Assembly (NCBI RefSeq): GCF_013385175.1
Contig: NZ_JABZEO010000001.1
Location: 1-64,000 of the forward strand
Length of the DNA: 64,000 nt
Direction of reading: 5' to 3'
Origin: Allochromatium humboldtianum
Lineage (GTDB): Bacteria > Pseudomonadota > Gammaproteobacteria > Chromatiales > Chromatiaceae
Positions 50,501 through 57,489 of the stretch are shown here, one piece after another; within the stretch, counting starts at the first letter, position 1; each line of letters begins with the position of its first letter. Position numbers and translations under genes: made by a program. The notes beneath the pieces were generated by a model. The model searched no databases. It saw only the letters and a list, made by a program, of their open reading frames with translations, and was not told the DNA's origin.

Positions 50501-50755
50501 GAGCACCCGGAGACCGGCGCCGCGTCCCTGTTGCTGGCGCGGGTTCGGCGGGGCGAGCTGCCCGAGAAGTTCACCGCGCGCGACATCTACCGCAAGGGCT
50601 GGCATGGGCTGGCCGACTCGGATGCCGTGCTCCGTGCCTGTGACCTGCTTCAGGAGTACGACTGGCTGATTGATGTCAGTCCCGAATGGAAGGGAACCGG
50701 ACGCCCACCAGCGAAGCTCTACGCCGTCTCACCGGCTGTGGAGGTGGCCTCATGA
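47558..50755 (+). CDS. Primase-helicase with TOPRIM and DUF3987 domains
   Basis: 1065 residues. Residues about 50-100 look like a Cro/HTH segment (LSEAAIADAIGMKKQNFSHA). A primase-like region (RQGHEWVSVNPTRTDQTPGS, WADFATDDKGGDLVALVAYL) is followed by TOPRIM (VILCEGEKAGDATALL, LIWPDADQPGADFAQ) and a C-terminal DUF3987 helicase-like domain with Walker A-like GPPSALKSPA and DELSSLLVELEDERNA. It would prime and unwind DNA for the element. ATG at 47558 follows GGGAGG by 7 bases. It is the largest gene of the element and suggests independent replication after excision. Confidence 0.85.
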   Translation: MNAPIPKGAAAPVVDPDRLPAEVRASIQAQAPAFDLEPPEPIAPPTPEAIRAQVETIKARDALSEAAIADAIGMKKQNFSHAKTGYRGKTLSAEQWRALQDLAEGESYPQSERETVTDPRRCRETADMFEASMDNSVTDPAPFDLAEAITQGAEISARAAELEADSDLQTDLERLAEYEHQHEPVELACFSPDEGKTADAPLVEVQASESIRDRLGEEPAPVVKPRIDIKDTATRALAASEAVCRRWLPEGKRQGHEWVSVNPTRTDQTPGSFSVNLSTGKWADFATDDKGGDLVALVAYLDGDDSQIEAARTLAEWLGAVPVVETAPKPAKAAPRPMKTRPTAHPKLGAPSAQWDYLDAEGHVLCVVMRFETETGKEFRPITQTPDGWIWKAPDEPRPLYGLDRLAARPEAPVILCEGEKAGDATALLRPDCVHIASMNGAKSPKRSDWSPLQGRRVLIWPDADQPGADFAQTAARLILEAGAQSVEVLDLSSLGVDLPQGADAADLVADGWTPEQFAERARFVAWSAEKTRRPDEQEGERHTRQTTGERGEKGEPPSGATAGAEAKAKEYPAPTPLPKLPPVPDLPLEILPNDLRGWVEDAAERARFRPDFAAVAAMSALGSVIGRQVGIRLKQKDDWTEYANVWGCVIGPPSALKSPAIQQALKPFKWLQVAADERHQAAMQGYKQDMEDFELRKNIAKKKAAKELAKDPAANVARDTTPPPEKPPERTYWTSNATAEALGVKLAENPVGLFLERDELSSLLVELEDERNATARGLYLSGWSGREGYRFDRIMRGTTYIPKFALSVFGGIQPGPLARYVRGASSGERADGLLQRFQLAVWPDPARFEYVDRHPSQAARERARLLFERADNLDAEAIGYRDQFGEDPPYVRLSPEAQGLFVEWYTDFMRHRRQVEAEGAESDPICAHFGKYPGLVGKLALILHIADDPDARAVSETTLLKALAWLDYLTPHARRIYHAVEHPETGAASLLLARVRRGELPEKFTARDIYRKGWHGLADSDAVLRACDLLQEYDWLIDVSPEWKGTGRPPAKLYAVSPAVEVAS

Positions 50756-50865
50756 CCGCACCCCGCCCCCCACTGCGCGATGTGTCAGTTCCGGCACCCT
50801 GCGGGCTAAGCGCAATTTTGAGTTTTTTCCCGTCGCCGCCGCTGTCCGTGGAGGTGTCGCCGTGA
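50752..50865 (+). CDS. Possible 37-residue coupled small protein
   Basis: ATG overlaps the primase stop (ATGA) and its TGA overlaps the GTG of the next gene (GTGA). Product begins MTAPRPPLRDVSVPAPCGLS and has a hydrophobic middle (AILSFFPSPPLSV). Both overlaps are the same as those in the rest of the chain, which favours translation. No family. Confidence 0.4.
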   Translation: MTAPRPPLRDVSVPAPCGLSAILSFFPSPPLSVEVSP

Positions 50866-51671
50866 CCGCTCTAGCCTCCCGGTATCTCGACCGGCTGAAG
50901 GAAAAAAGCAGTTTTGAAAGCCCGAATAGGGAACTGACTAAACTGACTAAAGTCCCGATTACGCCCGCTTGCGCGTCGGATTGCGCGGTCGAGAAAAATG
51001 CACAGCAAGGCCCGGATACCGAACTGACAAAACTGACTAAACCCCAAAACGGGACTTTAGTCAGTTTAGTCAGTTCCCCAAACGGGCATTCAAAATCGCA
51101 TTTTTCGAGCGAGACGCCCGCGAACGAGACGCCCGCCGCCGCCCCGGCACCGTTGGCCACAGCCAGCTATGGCGAGCTGGTGGCCTGGATGGACTCGACC
51201 GGCGAGACCGACGCGCAGACCCGACGCGAGATCCTGGTCAGCTATGGCTTTGACCCTGACTTCCAGTATCCCGACTCGGGGCGCCGCACCTGTCGCCAGT
51301 GCGCGAACTTGGACGCCGATGGCGGCTGTCGGGCGGCCCGGCGAGGGCAGATACCGAACACCAGCCGGTTCTACACCTACCCGCCCGGTATCGACGCGCC
51401 TCACCGCTGTGTGGGCTACCTGCCTGGACCGGACGACCCGGACAAGCGCCCTGGTCGCGAGCGGTTCGACTGGCCGACCGCCGAGACGCAGCCGGACACC
51501 GGCAAGGCTGTCTGTGCCCGCTGCGCCCACTGGACGCCTGACCGCATCAATCCCTCTGGTGGTCTCGGTCGCTGCACCATCGCCGCGCCTGCCTCCAAGC
51601 GCCCCGGCTCGCTGTGGCCGTGGCCCGATGCCGAGATTCACTGCACCCGTTTTCAGGAGACCAACTCATGA
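50862..51671 (+). CDS. Unknown protein with two Cys-rich modules
   Basis: 269 residues from GTG with GGAGGTG 6 bases upstream. An N-terminal segment contains two RELTKLTK-like repeats encoded by an iteron-like DNA repeat. The C-terminal half has two similar Cys modules: RRTCRQCANLDADGGCRAAR and KAVCARCAHWTPDRINPSGG with a later Cys, each CxxC plus distant Cys, likely zinc-binding. Similar modules occur in phage and plasmid proteins of unknown role. It precedes ssb with an ATGA overlap. Confidence 0.6.
   Translation: MTALASRYLDRLKEKSSFESPNRELTKLTKVPITPACASDCAVEKNAQQGPDTELTKLTKPQNGTLVSLVSSPNGHSKSHFSSETPANETPAAAPAPLATASYGELVAWMDSTGETDAQTRREILVSYGFDPDFQYPDSGRRTCRQCANLDADGGCRAARRGQIPNTSRFYTYPPGIDAPHRCVGYLPGPDDPDKRPGRERFDWPTAETQPDTGKAVCARCAHWTPDRINPSGGLGRCTIAAPASKRPGSLWPWPDAEIHCTRFQETNS
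50929..51078. repeat. Iteron-like inverted repeats of ACTGACTAA
   Basis: Arms at 50929-50957 and 51050-51078 are 29-base inverted copies of each other; both are built from tandem ACTGACTAA units framed by GGGA and GTCCCG. A third, less exact copy in direct orientation lies between them (51021-51040). All are inside a coding sequence, where they encode ELTKLTK in two copies and a different peptide in the third. Confidence 0.8.
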
Positions 51672-52066
51672 TGCTGGCGAACGTCTATGGCCGTCTGGCC
51701 GCCGATCCGACCGAGAAGACCACGAAGACCAGCAAGCCGATGGCGCTGGCCAACCTCGCCGTCGATGTCACTGGCCAGCGTGCCGAGGATGGCGACTCGG
51801 AAACGCTGTGGGTCTCACTGATGGCCTTCTGGCACCAGTGCGAGGCGCTGCTGAGAGCCGAGAAGGGGCAGATGGTCGCCGCGATCGGCAAGCTGACCCG
51901 GAGCCACTACACCGGCAAGGACGGCACCGAACGCGAGTCATGGACCTTGCTGGCTGAGTCGGTCATCACCGCCAAGAGCGCGCGCCCTGGTGCCCGTAAG
52001 CGCCAAGATCCGCCGCCCGATCGGCGAGCGCCAGCACGCGACTTTGATGATGCGATCGACTTCTGA
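51668..52066 (+). CDS. ssb: Single-stranded DNA-binding protein
   Basis: 132 residues. The OB-fold pattern NVYGRLAADPTEKTTKTSKP, LANLAVDV, LWVSLMAFWHQCEALL and GKLTRSHYTGKDGTERESWT matches SSB. The C-terminus DFDDAIDF is a variant of the DDxIPF tip that binds replication partners. It should serve the primase-helicase of the same element. ATGA overlap with the previous gene. Confidence 0.88.
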   Translation: MMLANVYGRLAADPTEKTTKTSKPMALANLAVDVTGQRAEDGDSETLWVSLMAFWHQCEALLRAEKGQMVAAIGKLTRSHYTGKDGTERESWTLLAESVITAKSARPGARKRQDPPPDRRAPARDFDDAIDF

Positions 52067-52672
52067 ATCCGGCCCTTTCCCGCCCCACCTTGACGCTGGC
52101 GCCGAAGCCGTCTAGGTTGAAGTCGTCCAGATCCCCCGAATCGTTGTCGGGCGAATGTTTGGATGCAGAAGCGGTGCCCGAGCAGTCGAGCGCCGCTTTT
52201 GTTTTTCGTACCTCATCAAATTAAGGATGTACCGGGTAGTCCGCGCGCGGGGAGTGGGCTGGATGCCAATGCAACGATCGCGCGCCAGGAAGGGCAGGTT
52301 GACGGCAGTGCTACCGGAGTAGCACCGCCCCAGGTATCCGCCTGACCCTGATCCCTGCCATTGCTGTGAGGTGGCATTTCACCACCCCAGCACTACCGGA
52401 AAGGGCGGCAGTGGTCGCCGCCCAGGGTGCCGTTTCAAACGCGACCCATCACGATCTCAAATCGCCCTGGAGACGCCCTTTTTTCGGTGGCCAGAAACTC
52501 GGGTAGCGCCCTTTTTTATGGACTGAAGAAACCCCCGCCCGATTTCACCTGATCCTCGATACCGATCAGGGTCGGAACACGCCCAAATCAGGAAAAAAGC
52601 GCCAGATCACCCCTTCTCGACACTGGATGATGCTCTCAGCCTGATCTTGCAGGTAGCAACAGGGAGCATCCC
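52067..52672. other. Structured non-coding stretch of 606 bases
   Basis: No convincing gene. Contains hairpins GTGCTAC-CGGA-GTAGCAC (52308-52325) and GGGCGGC / GCCGCCC (52403-52423), a GGTG / CACC repeat near 52370-52385, and two copies of CGCCCTTTTTT (52474-52484 and 52507-52517). It directly follows primase and SSB genes. It could hold a replication origin, a non-coding RNA or terminators; none is proven. The ribosome binding site of the next gene lies at its end. Confidence 0.5.
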
Positions 52673-53173
52673 ATGCCCGAACCACCCACCAACCACCAAC
52701 GCGACGCCAACGGGAAGTTCGTCCCCGGCGCGTCCGGCAATCCGAAAGGCCGAAAGCCCGGCTCAGGTTCTTCCCCAGGCGTCCGACTTCGGCGCCTGAT
52801 CGCCCAACACGGCGACGAACTTGTCCGGGCGCTCATCAAGCAGGCCAAGCAAGGCGATACCGTCGCCGCCGTGGCCCTGCTGGATCGCTGCGTAGCGCGT
52901 TTGAGGCCCATGAGCGAGCCAGTCAGCATCGATGTCACCGGAGACCGGCAAGCCGTCGCTGATCGGCTGTTGCAGGCCGTGAGTGCTGGCGAACTCAGCA
53001 CCGAGACGGCATCCGAGCTGTTGGCCCTGGTGGGCAGTGCCCGGCCACCGGACACGTCGATCACGCCGATCGACTTCGACAAGCTCGACGAACTCTACAA
53101 CAAGGCGATGCAAGCATCCGACGCTGAGGCCGCGCGCATTGAGGCCGAACGACTGGCCGGACTGAGAGGTTGA
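52673..53173 (+). CDS. DUF5681 protein
   Basis: 166 residues. RDANGKFVPGASGNPKGRKPGS is the signature of DUF5681 (PF18932), common in phage and mobile-element genes, often near terminase or packaging genes; none is found here. The rest is helical (RLRRLIAQHGDELVRALIKQ). ATG preceded by GGGAG. First of three closely spaced genes. Confidence 0.75.
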   Translation: MPEPPTNHQRDANGKFVPGASGNPKGRKPGSGSSPGVRLRRLIAQHGDELVRALIKQAKQGDTVAAVALLDRCVARLRPMSEPVSIDVTGDRQAVADRLLQAVSAGELSTETASELLALVGSARPPDTSITPIDFDKLDELYNKAMQASDAEAARIEAERLAGLRG

Positions 53174-53175
53174 AC

Positions 53176-53373
53176 ATGACAGCAACGAATGAAGTGGTCG
53201 CGCACGTGGGGATGCGCCTGATTGAACTGACGAGTCGCCAGCACGAGAGCCTGTTTCACGCGCTCATCACCCTGGTCGACATGCTTGAGCGGCTTGAGGG
53301 TCACGTAGAGCGCGTCGAGCAGCGCCTCTCAGCCATCGAATCCCATATCACCACCACCGGAGCCAAGCCATGA
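53176..53373 (+). CDS. Short coiled-coil protein
   Basis: 65 residues. MTATNEVVAHVGMRLIELTS then a heptad region LVDMLERLEGHVERVEQRLS. Start at ATG 53176 with GAGAGG 6 bases before it, inside the end of the DUF5681 gene. No family recognised. Its stop overlaps the next ATG. Confidence 0.55.
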   Translation: MTATNEVVAHVGMRLIELTSRQHESLFHALITLVDMLERLEGHVERVEQRLSAIESHITTTGAKP

Positions 53374-54008
53374 TGAATCTGCAACAACGGATGGCATTCC
53401 ATGACGACCTGCGCCACGGCGGCGCGGAGCACCACCGGAAATTATTCAGCGCCCTGAGCAACCTTTGGTCGCGACTCCGGGACGATCCAGAGGCCGTCGC
53501 CGCCCTGGCCCAAATCCTGGCGCCCGAGGCCGAGAGCTTGCCCGACGCCTATTGCGCTGCGACGGAGCGCCTGAGGCGGCTGGAGCAAGACATCTCGAAC
53601 GAGATTGCCGAGACAAACCGGGTGTGCAAGGAGGAAGCCGCACGCCTGAAGGATCATGTGGCTTACGCGAGCCACCGTATCATTGAGCTGATCGGCGAGC
53701 GGAAGAAGCTGGAGCGGCTCTTGGAGCGCGGAGCCAGTGAGTCAGTCTTGAAGGCCCGCGAGAAGATGCGCTCAGCAGGAGTGCCCGAGCGCGAACTCGA
53801 CCGGATCAAGCCCTTGCTGGATCACAATGAAGTGCGGGCGCAGATTGCCGAGCTGGATGCCGAGAGCGCGATGCTGAGTCAGTTCACCCGGACCGCAGAC
53901 GCATCGATCTTGCCTGCTGACTTTGCCGATCGGGCACGGGCGCACAGGGAGCTTTACGAGCTGATGCGGACGGCGCGGGGGCCGAATCTGGCCGTGATGG
54001 GACCGTAG
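53370..54008 (+). CDS. Coiled-coil protein of unknown function
   Basis: 212 residues, nearly all helical. RLRRLEQDISNEIAETNRVC and RIIELIGERKKLERLLERG are heptad-like; no catalytic or membrane features. Start overlaps the previous stop. It is the last gene before a 206-base gap containing a GGCGGG / CCCGCC hairpin (54024-54041) and the resolvase promoter region. Confidence 0.6.
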   Translation: MMNLQQRMAFHDDLRHGGAEHHRKLFSALSNLWSRLRDDPEAVAALAQILAPEAESLPDAYCAATERLRRLEQDISNEIAETNRVCKEEAARLKDHVAYASHRIIELIGERKKLERLLERGASESVLKAREKMRSAGVPERELDRIKPLLDHNEVRAQIAELDAESAMLSQFTRTADASILPADFADRARAHRELYELMRTARGPNLAVMGP

Positions 54009-54122
54009 CCACCATCGATCAGTGGCGGGTCGAGGCCCGCCGCGATGGCATGGTTTCATGCATCCAATAAGGTACACCTTGCTAGACGACTGCGCACCAT
54101 CGGCGAAGCCCAGCAAACGCGC

Positions 54123-54189
54123 GTCTGAAAAGGTCTGAAAACATTTTCTAGACGGAAATCCAGAAACGTCTATAATCTATTCAGACACG
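54123..54189 (+). promoter_or_regulatory. Resolvase promoter and repeated half-sites
   Basis: Direct repeats GTCTGAAAA at 54123-54131 and 54133-54141, an inverted relative TTTTCTAGAC at 54145-54153 and another inverted half-site (ATTCAGAC, around 54179-54186). A perfect -10 box TATAAT lies at 54171-54176 between them. Such half-sites next to a serine resolvase gene are typical of res sites that also repress the gene. Confidence 0.55.
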
Positions 54190-54214
54190 ATAACGAGCGG
54201 AGAGGGCAACGACC

Positions 54215-54778
54215 ATGAGCGGCAAGCAAATCGGATACGTCAGGGTGTCGAGCGTCGATCAGAACACCGAACGCCAGCTCGACGGCGTGGATCTGGATCG
54301 CGTGTTCGAGGACAAGGCATCGGGCGCCAAGTCTGAGAACCGTAAGGCGCTGCAAGAGTGCCTCCAATATCTGCGCGATGGCGACGTGCTGCACGTCCAC
54401 TCGATAGACCGGCTGGCGCGTAACCTCCTGGAGCTTCAGAAGCTCGTCGGCGATCTGGTCGCGCGCGGCGTGGTGGTTCGGTTCCACAAGGAGGGCATGA
54501 CCTTCTCGGGCGAGAACGATCCCATGCAGACGCTCATGCTCCAGATGCTCGGTGCCTTTGCCGAGTTCGAGCGCGCGATGATCCGCGAACGCCAGAGGGA
54601 AGGAATCGAGGCCGCGAAACGGGCTGGGAAGCATCTTGGCCGTCCGGCTGCACTGACCGACCAACAGATTGAAGAAGCGCGCGCACGTCGCGCCCAGGGC
54701 GAGCCAGCGACGCAGTTGGCTGCGGCCTTTGGCGTCAGTCGCGCGTCGATGTATGCCTACCTGAAGGAGGTCGCGTAA
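54215..54778 (+). CDS. Serine recombinase (resolvase/invertase family)
   Basis: 187 residues, usual for TnpR/Gin-type enzymes. Catalytic Ser in GYVRVSSVDQNTERQL; RLARN and the EFERAMIRERQREGIEAAKR helix follow; a C-terminal helix-turn-helix (GEPATQLAAAFGVSRASMYA) binds DNA. It may resolve multimers of the element or catalyse an inversion. GGAGAGG lies upstream of the ATG. A 66-residue gene follows with no gap. Confidence 0.93.
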   Translation: MSGKQIGYVRVSSVDQNTERQLDGVDLDRVFEDKASGAKSENRKALQECLQYLRDGDVLHVHSIDRLARNLLELQKLVGDLVARGVVVRFHKEGMTFSGENDPMQTLMLQMLGAFAEFERAMIRERQREGIEAAKRAGKHLGRPAALTDQQIEEARARRAQGEPATQLAAAFGVSRASMYAYLKEVA

Positions 54779-54979
54779 ATGACTGCTGCTGAGTTCAACC
54801 GCCTGTTCCCCGATCAGGGGATCAAGACCATCGTCGCGCGTGGGCGATGCATCAAGGATGTCCTGAGCGAGACAGGTCGCGCGGATCTGTACGCCGTCCC
54901 CGGTGGCGTGGTGATTCGACCGATCGGCGGCGCAGAGGGCGAGCTTGCGCGACTGCACGCCGAGAAGAAAGCCGCCTGA
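54779..54979 (+). CDS. Unknown 66-residue protein after the resolvase
   Basis: MTAAEFNRLFPDQGIKTIVA... ending ARLHAEKKAA. Starts directly after the resolvase stop, so it is co-translated. A short degraded copy of its 3' end is found at 57490-57522. No family recognised. Confidence 0.55.
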   Translation: MTAAEFNRLFPDQGIKTIVARGRCIKDVLSETGRADLYAVPGGVVIRPIGGAEGELARLHAEKKAA

Positions 54980-55045
54980 TCGCTATTGGCCCACGGATGA
55001 GCCACACTCACATTCGAAACACCGACACCCCGAGAGGGATGCCCC

Positions 55046-55306
55046 ATGACCACCTTCGTGCTCGACACCCTGGCCTATGCCGAAACGCTCAAGGCCGGGG
55101 GATTCAACGAACAGCAAGCCGCGACCAAGGCCGAGGTCGAGGCCCACGAGAACAATCTACGGCGCGATATCGAAGCCCTGCGCCTAGAGACTAAGCGCGA
55201 CATCGCAGAGGCCAAGTCCGAACTGATCCGCTGGGTTGTTGGCGCTGGATTCCTTCAGACCACGCTCATCATCGGCGCGCTGATGAAGATGGGCGGGTTG
55301 GTCTAG
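55046..55306 (+). CDS. DUF1640-like coiled-coil protein with membrane tail, shortened copy
   Basis: 86 residues: an N-terminal LDTLAYAETLKAGGFNEQQA, a coiled coil, and a C-terminal membrane helix (WVVGAGFLQTTLIIGALMKM). It resembles DUF1640/CCDC90 proteins. Compared with the copy at 57588 it lacks 15 residues after NEQQAAT and 7 residues near KRDIAE, both removed in frame. Last gene of the element; a terminator follows. Confidence 0.7.
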   Translation: MTTFVLDTLAYAETLKAGGFNEQQAATKAEVEAHENNLRRDIEALRLETKRDIAEAKSELIRWVVGAGFLQTTLIIGALMKMGGLV

Positions 55307-55333
55307 GCGAGACCCAAAAGGCCATGATCTCAG

Positions 55334-55356
55334 ACCCGCCGATTGGCGGGTTTTTT
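55334..55356 (+). terminator. Rho-independent terminator
   Basis: ACCCGCC-GATT-GGCGGGT followed by a run of T. It ends the rightward transcription of the element. Confidence 0.9.
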
Positions 55357-55376
55357 ATGGGCGCTTCCATGCCTGA

Positions 55377-55398
55377 TTTGAGCGCAATTTGAGCGCAC
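55377..55398 (+). repeat. Tandem 11-mers, candidate integrase arm sites (right)
   Basis: TTTGAGCGCAA followed by TTTGAGCGCAC, identical to 43567-43588, 117 bases inside the right repeat. Confidence 0.6.
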
Positions 55399-55515
55399 TT
55401 CTAGCCGCGATATGGCATTTTTCTACGCTACATGACACCACATAAAACGCTCAAGTCACTGATTCTACAGCGTGCTATAGTGCGTCCAGTGGTGGCGTGT
55501 AGCGATCAATAGGGA

Positions 55516-55572
55516 CTTGAAAACCGTTGACTCGAAAGGGTCCGGGGGTTCGAATCCCTCCCTCTCCGCCAA
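55516..55572 (+). repeat. attR: 57-bp direct repeat, right copy
   Basis: Second copy of the tRNA-Ser 3' part, identical to 43454-43510. It lacks the 5' half of the tRNA, so it is not a working tRNA gene. The sequence beyond it continues to match the left end of the element for about 300 bases, showing that a second related element lies next to it. Confidence 0.92.
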
Positions 55573-55628
55573 CCAAATCAGGCACTTGCAAGAGCATCGC
55601 CCCGCCAAGCCTGAGCCAAGATCCCCGG

Positions 55629-55650
55629 TTTGATCCCAATCTGATCCCAC
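55629..55650 (+). repeat. Diverged arm-type 11-mers of the relic
   Basis: TTTGATCCCAA followed by TCTGATCCCAC at the position that holds TTTGAGCGCAA / TTTGAGCGCAC in the first element. Flanks are conserved, and the change is concentrated in the centre of each unit. Confidence 0.6.
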
Positions 55651-55705
55651 TACTCAAAAACACCGCTACACTAACGCCCACGTCAACACGCAACACGGGG
55701 CGAGC

Positions 55706-55876
55706 ATGGCCGCGATCGACAAGCTCAAGGGGCGCGAAAAACCCTGGCGAGTGCGCATCCGTCGCAAGGGACGGGAGATCACCGAATACTTCCGCACCAA
55801 GAAGGACGCCGACGTCTTCGCCGCCAAGGTGGAGGCCGATTTCGACCGCTGGGCCAAGATCCTTGGCGGAGAACTC
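55706..55876 (+). pseudogene. Integrase stub
   Basis: The first 57 codons (MAAIDKLKGREKPWRVRIRR then EYFRTKKDADVFAAKVEADF) match the arm-binding start of the integrase at 43646, with most differences in the first 27 residues. After GGEL the similarity ends abruptly, and the frame runs on without similarity to 56065. All catalytic residues are gone. Confidence 0.85.
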
Positions 55877-55971
55877 GACCAGCTGGTGAAGCTGGTTTGC
55901 CGTCCGATATCGCCTGAGCCAGTCTCTAATCTGATCGCGGCTCCTCTCAGCGCGAGCAAGAGGGGCTGCGG

Positions 55972-57315
55972 CTATCCTAGTTTGGCGATCTGCACGCTTG
56001 CGGCTTCGATGTGCTGTGTCAGCGAATGGAGGCAAGGATCGAATCGACGACTAAACACACTCTGACGCTGGATGCGAGCCAGGAAATCGCGTGCCAGTTG
56101 CCCAGCCCGGCGCCATGTTTCGTTCGACACGTCCGAATGGATGGTTGCTTTCTGAATCGTGTCGGCCATGCCGCCGCCGCTGCGGGGGGCAAAACACATG
56201 GGTGACATGTCATACGCTGGGGCGATGCCGTAGGGGCGGCCGTGATCCGAAACAAAGGACAGGTTGTAGAGGTGCATGTCAGTGTTTCCAATCAGCGCGC
56301 CGAAAGCCCAAAGGAGATCCGCTTCATCGGCAGCCTCCGGGCGGATTTCGCCGGACGCGGACAGGCGCCGCACAACAATAGGCCAGCGATCCCTTCCAGA
56401 CCCGACGAATTCTGCGTCAAAAGCGCCTAACGAGATGATTGCTCGTCGTCCGGCGGCTCCAACCCGATCGAAACGCTCAACTTCGAGAAAGCGCTGCTGT
56501 CCGTGATCGATGACGCGCGTTCTGGCAGCGGCCACCCCAGCCTCTCGCAACGTTTCCAGTGCAAGGTGTTCTGCAAGCAGAAGATCGCTCCATCGCTCGC
56601 TCACTAGCCCGTTGACAGGTTCCGTGAACTTCACAATGACATGGCGCGGCCCGTCCGGTGTTTCGGCGAACGTAGTGAACTTCGGTTGCTCACCACCTGC
56701 GGACGAACCGGGCGTGTCGCCGCGGGCAGCTTCTGCGGCTAGTTGCACGTAATGGCCCGCCTTCTCAGCCATAGGCACGGGTGTCGGGGGCGGGGCAGAC
56801 AGGAAGCGCTCACGAGCCATCTCCCCAAGAAGGAGATTGCCTACGACGTCATGGCCGTGCACCAGCAAGGCCCGTAGGGCGTGAGTGTCCGTCCAGTCAG
56901 AAAGGCTGCCAGGTAACCCTAGTTCGGCCCCGTAGCGTACCGCATAGGCTCGCCCTAGATAACCTTGTGGACGCATGTCGAGTAACCACCACGGAAGTCC
57001 GTCGCTATGGTGAGCAGCGCCGTTCTCCTGACGCATGACGAACCCCTCAGGGCGCACCGGGATGAGCATTCCGAGCCGCCGAATTTGCCCTTCGACGTCG
57101 ACACGGTAGATTGCGATGTCAGGTAGCCCTCGTGCCTCGTCGCGCAGGGCATAGTGAATAGCTCGTCCCGAGCCGAACCGAACAACTTCGCTGCCAAGGG
57201 CTTTTAGGGCGCGCGACCCAGTCGGCTGACTAATTCCTATTTTTTCAAAAAGTTGTCTGCTGGCCAGCGGCCCTCTGGAGAGCTGAAGGCGGATGGGGTC
57301 AGCGTGGCGAGACAT
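55972..57315 (-). CDS. HipA-family kinase, YjjJ-type, solitary
   Basis: 447 residues. The N-terminus (LASRQLFEKIGISQPTGSRA) is a winged-helix domain, as in YjjJ; then the HipA fold: SSAGGEQPKF loop (phosphorylatable Ser region), HVIVKF (ATP-binding Lys), LALETLREAGV, catalytic GNTDMHLYN and metal-binding YDMSPM. Key residues are present, so it could be an active Ser/Thr kinase toxin like HipA, which phosphorylates glutamyl-tRNA synthetase; the substrate here is unknown. No HipB gene is next to it; the fused winged helix may serve as DNA-binding part. Lies in the relic element, opposite to the neighbours. Confidence 0.88.
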   Translation of the reverse strand: MSRHADPIRLQLSRGPLASRQLFEKIGISQPTGSRALKALGSEVVRFGSGRAIHYALRDEARGLPDIAIYRVDVEGQIRRLGMLIPVRPEGFVMRQENGAAHHSDGLPWWLLDMRPQGYLGRAYAVRYGAELGLPGSLSDWTDTHALRALLVHGHDVVGNLLLGEMARERFLSAPPPTPVPMAEKAGHYVQLAAEAARGDTPGSSAGGEQPKFTTFAETPDGPRHVIVKFTEPVNGLVSERWSDLLLAEHLALETLREAGVAAARTRVIDHGQQRFLEVERFDRVGAAGRRAIISLGAFDAEFVGSGRDRWPIVVRRLSASGEIRPEAADEADLLWAFGALIGNTDMHLYNLSFVSDHGRPYGIAPAYDMSPMCFAPRSGGGMADTIQKATIHSDVSNETWRRAGQLARDFLARIQRQSVFSRRFDPCLHSLTQHIEAASVQIAKLG

Positions 57316-57319
57316 GAGA

Positions 57320-57343
57320 TGAATAGATAAGTGAATAGATAAG
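57320..57343. repeat. Two 12-bp direct repeats upstream of the HipA gene
   Basis: TGAATAGATAAG twice in tandem, then a partial third (TGAATGG). They lie 5-28 bases before the start codon of the HipA-type gene, a position suited to an operator for its winged-helix domain. Confidence 0.55.
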
Positions 57344-57489
57344 TGAATGGAAATTCTGTGCTTTCCCTAGGTCTGGCGTCAAGGGCAATGTGCTCGCAGC
57401 GGTGCGTTAGTTGACCGGCGCAACAAGTCGGCCGCTCTCGTTTGAGTGGGTAAACGTGAAGGGGGCGGGGCGAGTCGGCGACGGCCTAG

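Larger units (their letters stand above)
43454..55515. mobile_element. 12-kb integrative element in tRNA-Ser
   Basis: Bounded by 57-bp direct repeats. Contents: tyrosine integrase at the left end, small unknown genes, a primase-helicase, SSB, a DUF5681 protein, coiled-coil proteins and a serine resolvase; all genes point rightward. Capsid, portal, terminase, relaxase and type IV secretion genes are absent. It could be a phage satellite, a P4-like island or an integrated replicon; the sequence does not decide. It appears intact by its attachment sites. Confidence 0.88.

Noticed and set aside
52163-52345. 60-codon frame in the structured region
   Set aside because: No ribosome binding site, crosses a perfect hairpin and has no recognisable features.
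43646-54008. Complete prophage
   Set aside because: No capsid, tail, portal, terminase or lysis genes were seen; DUF5681 alone is not enough to call a phage.
55516-55572. Second tRNA-Ser gene
   Set aside because: Only the 3' part from the anticodon loop is present; there is no acceptor 5' strand or D arm, so it is an attachment-site copy.
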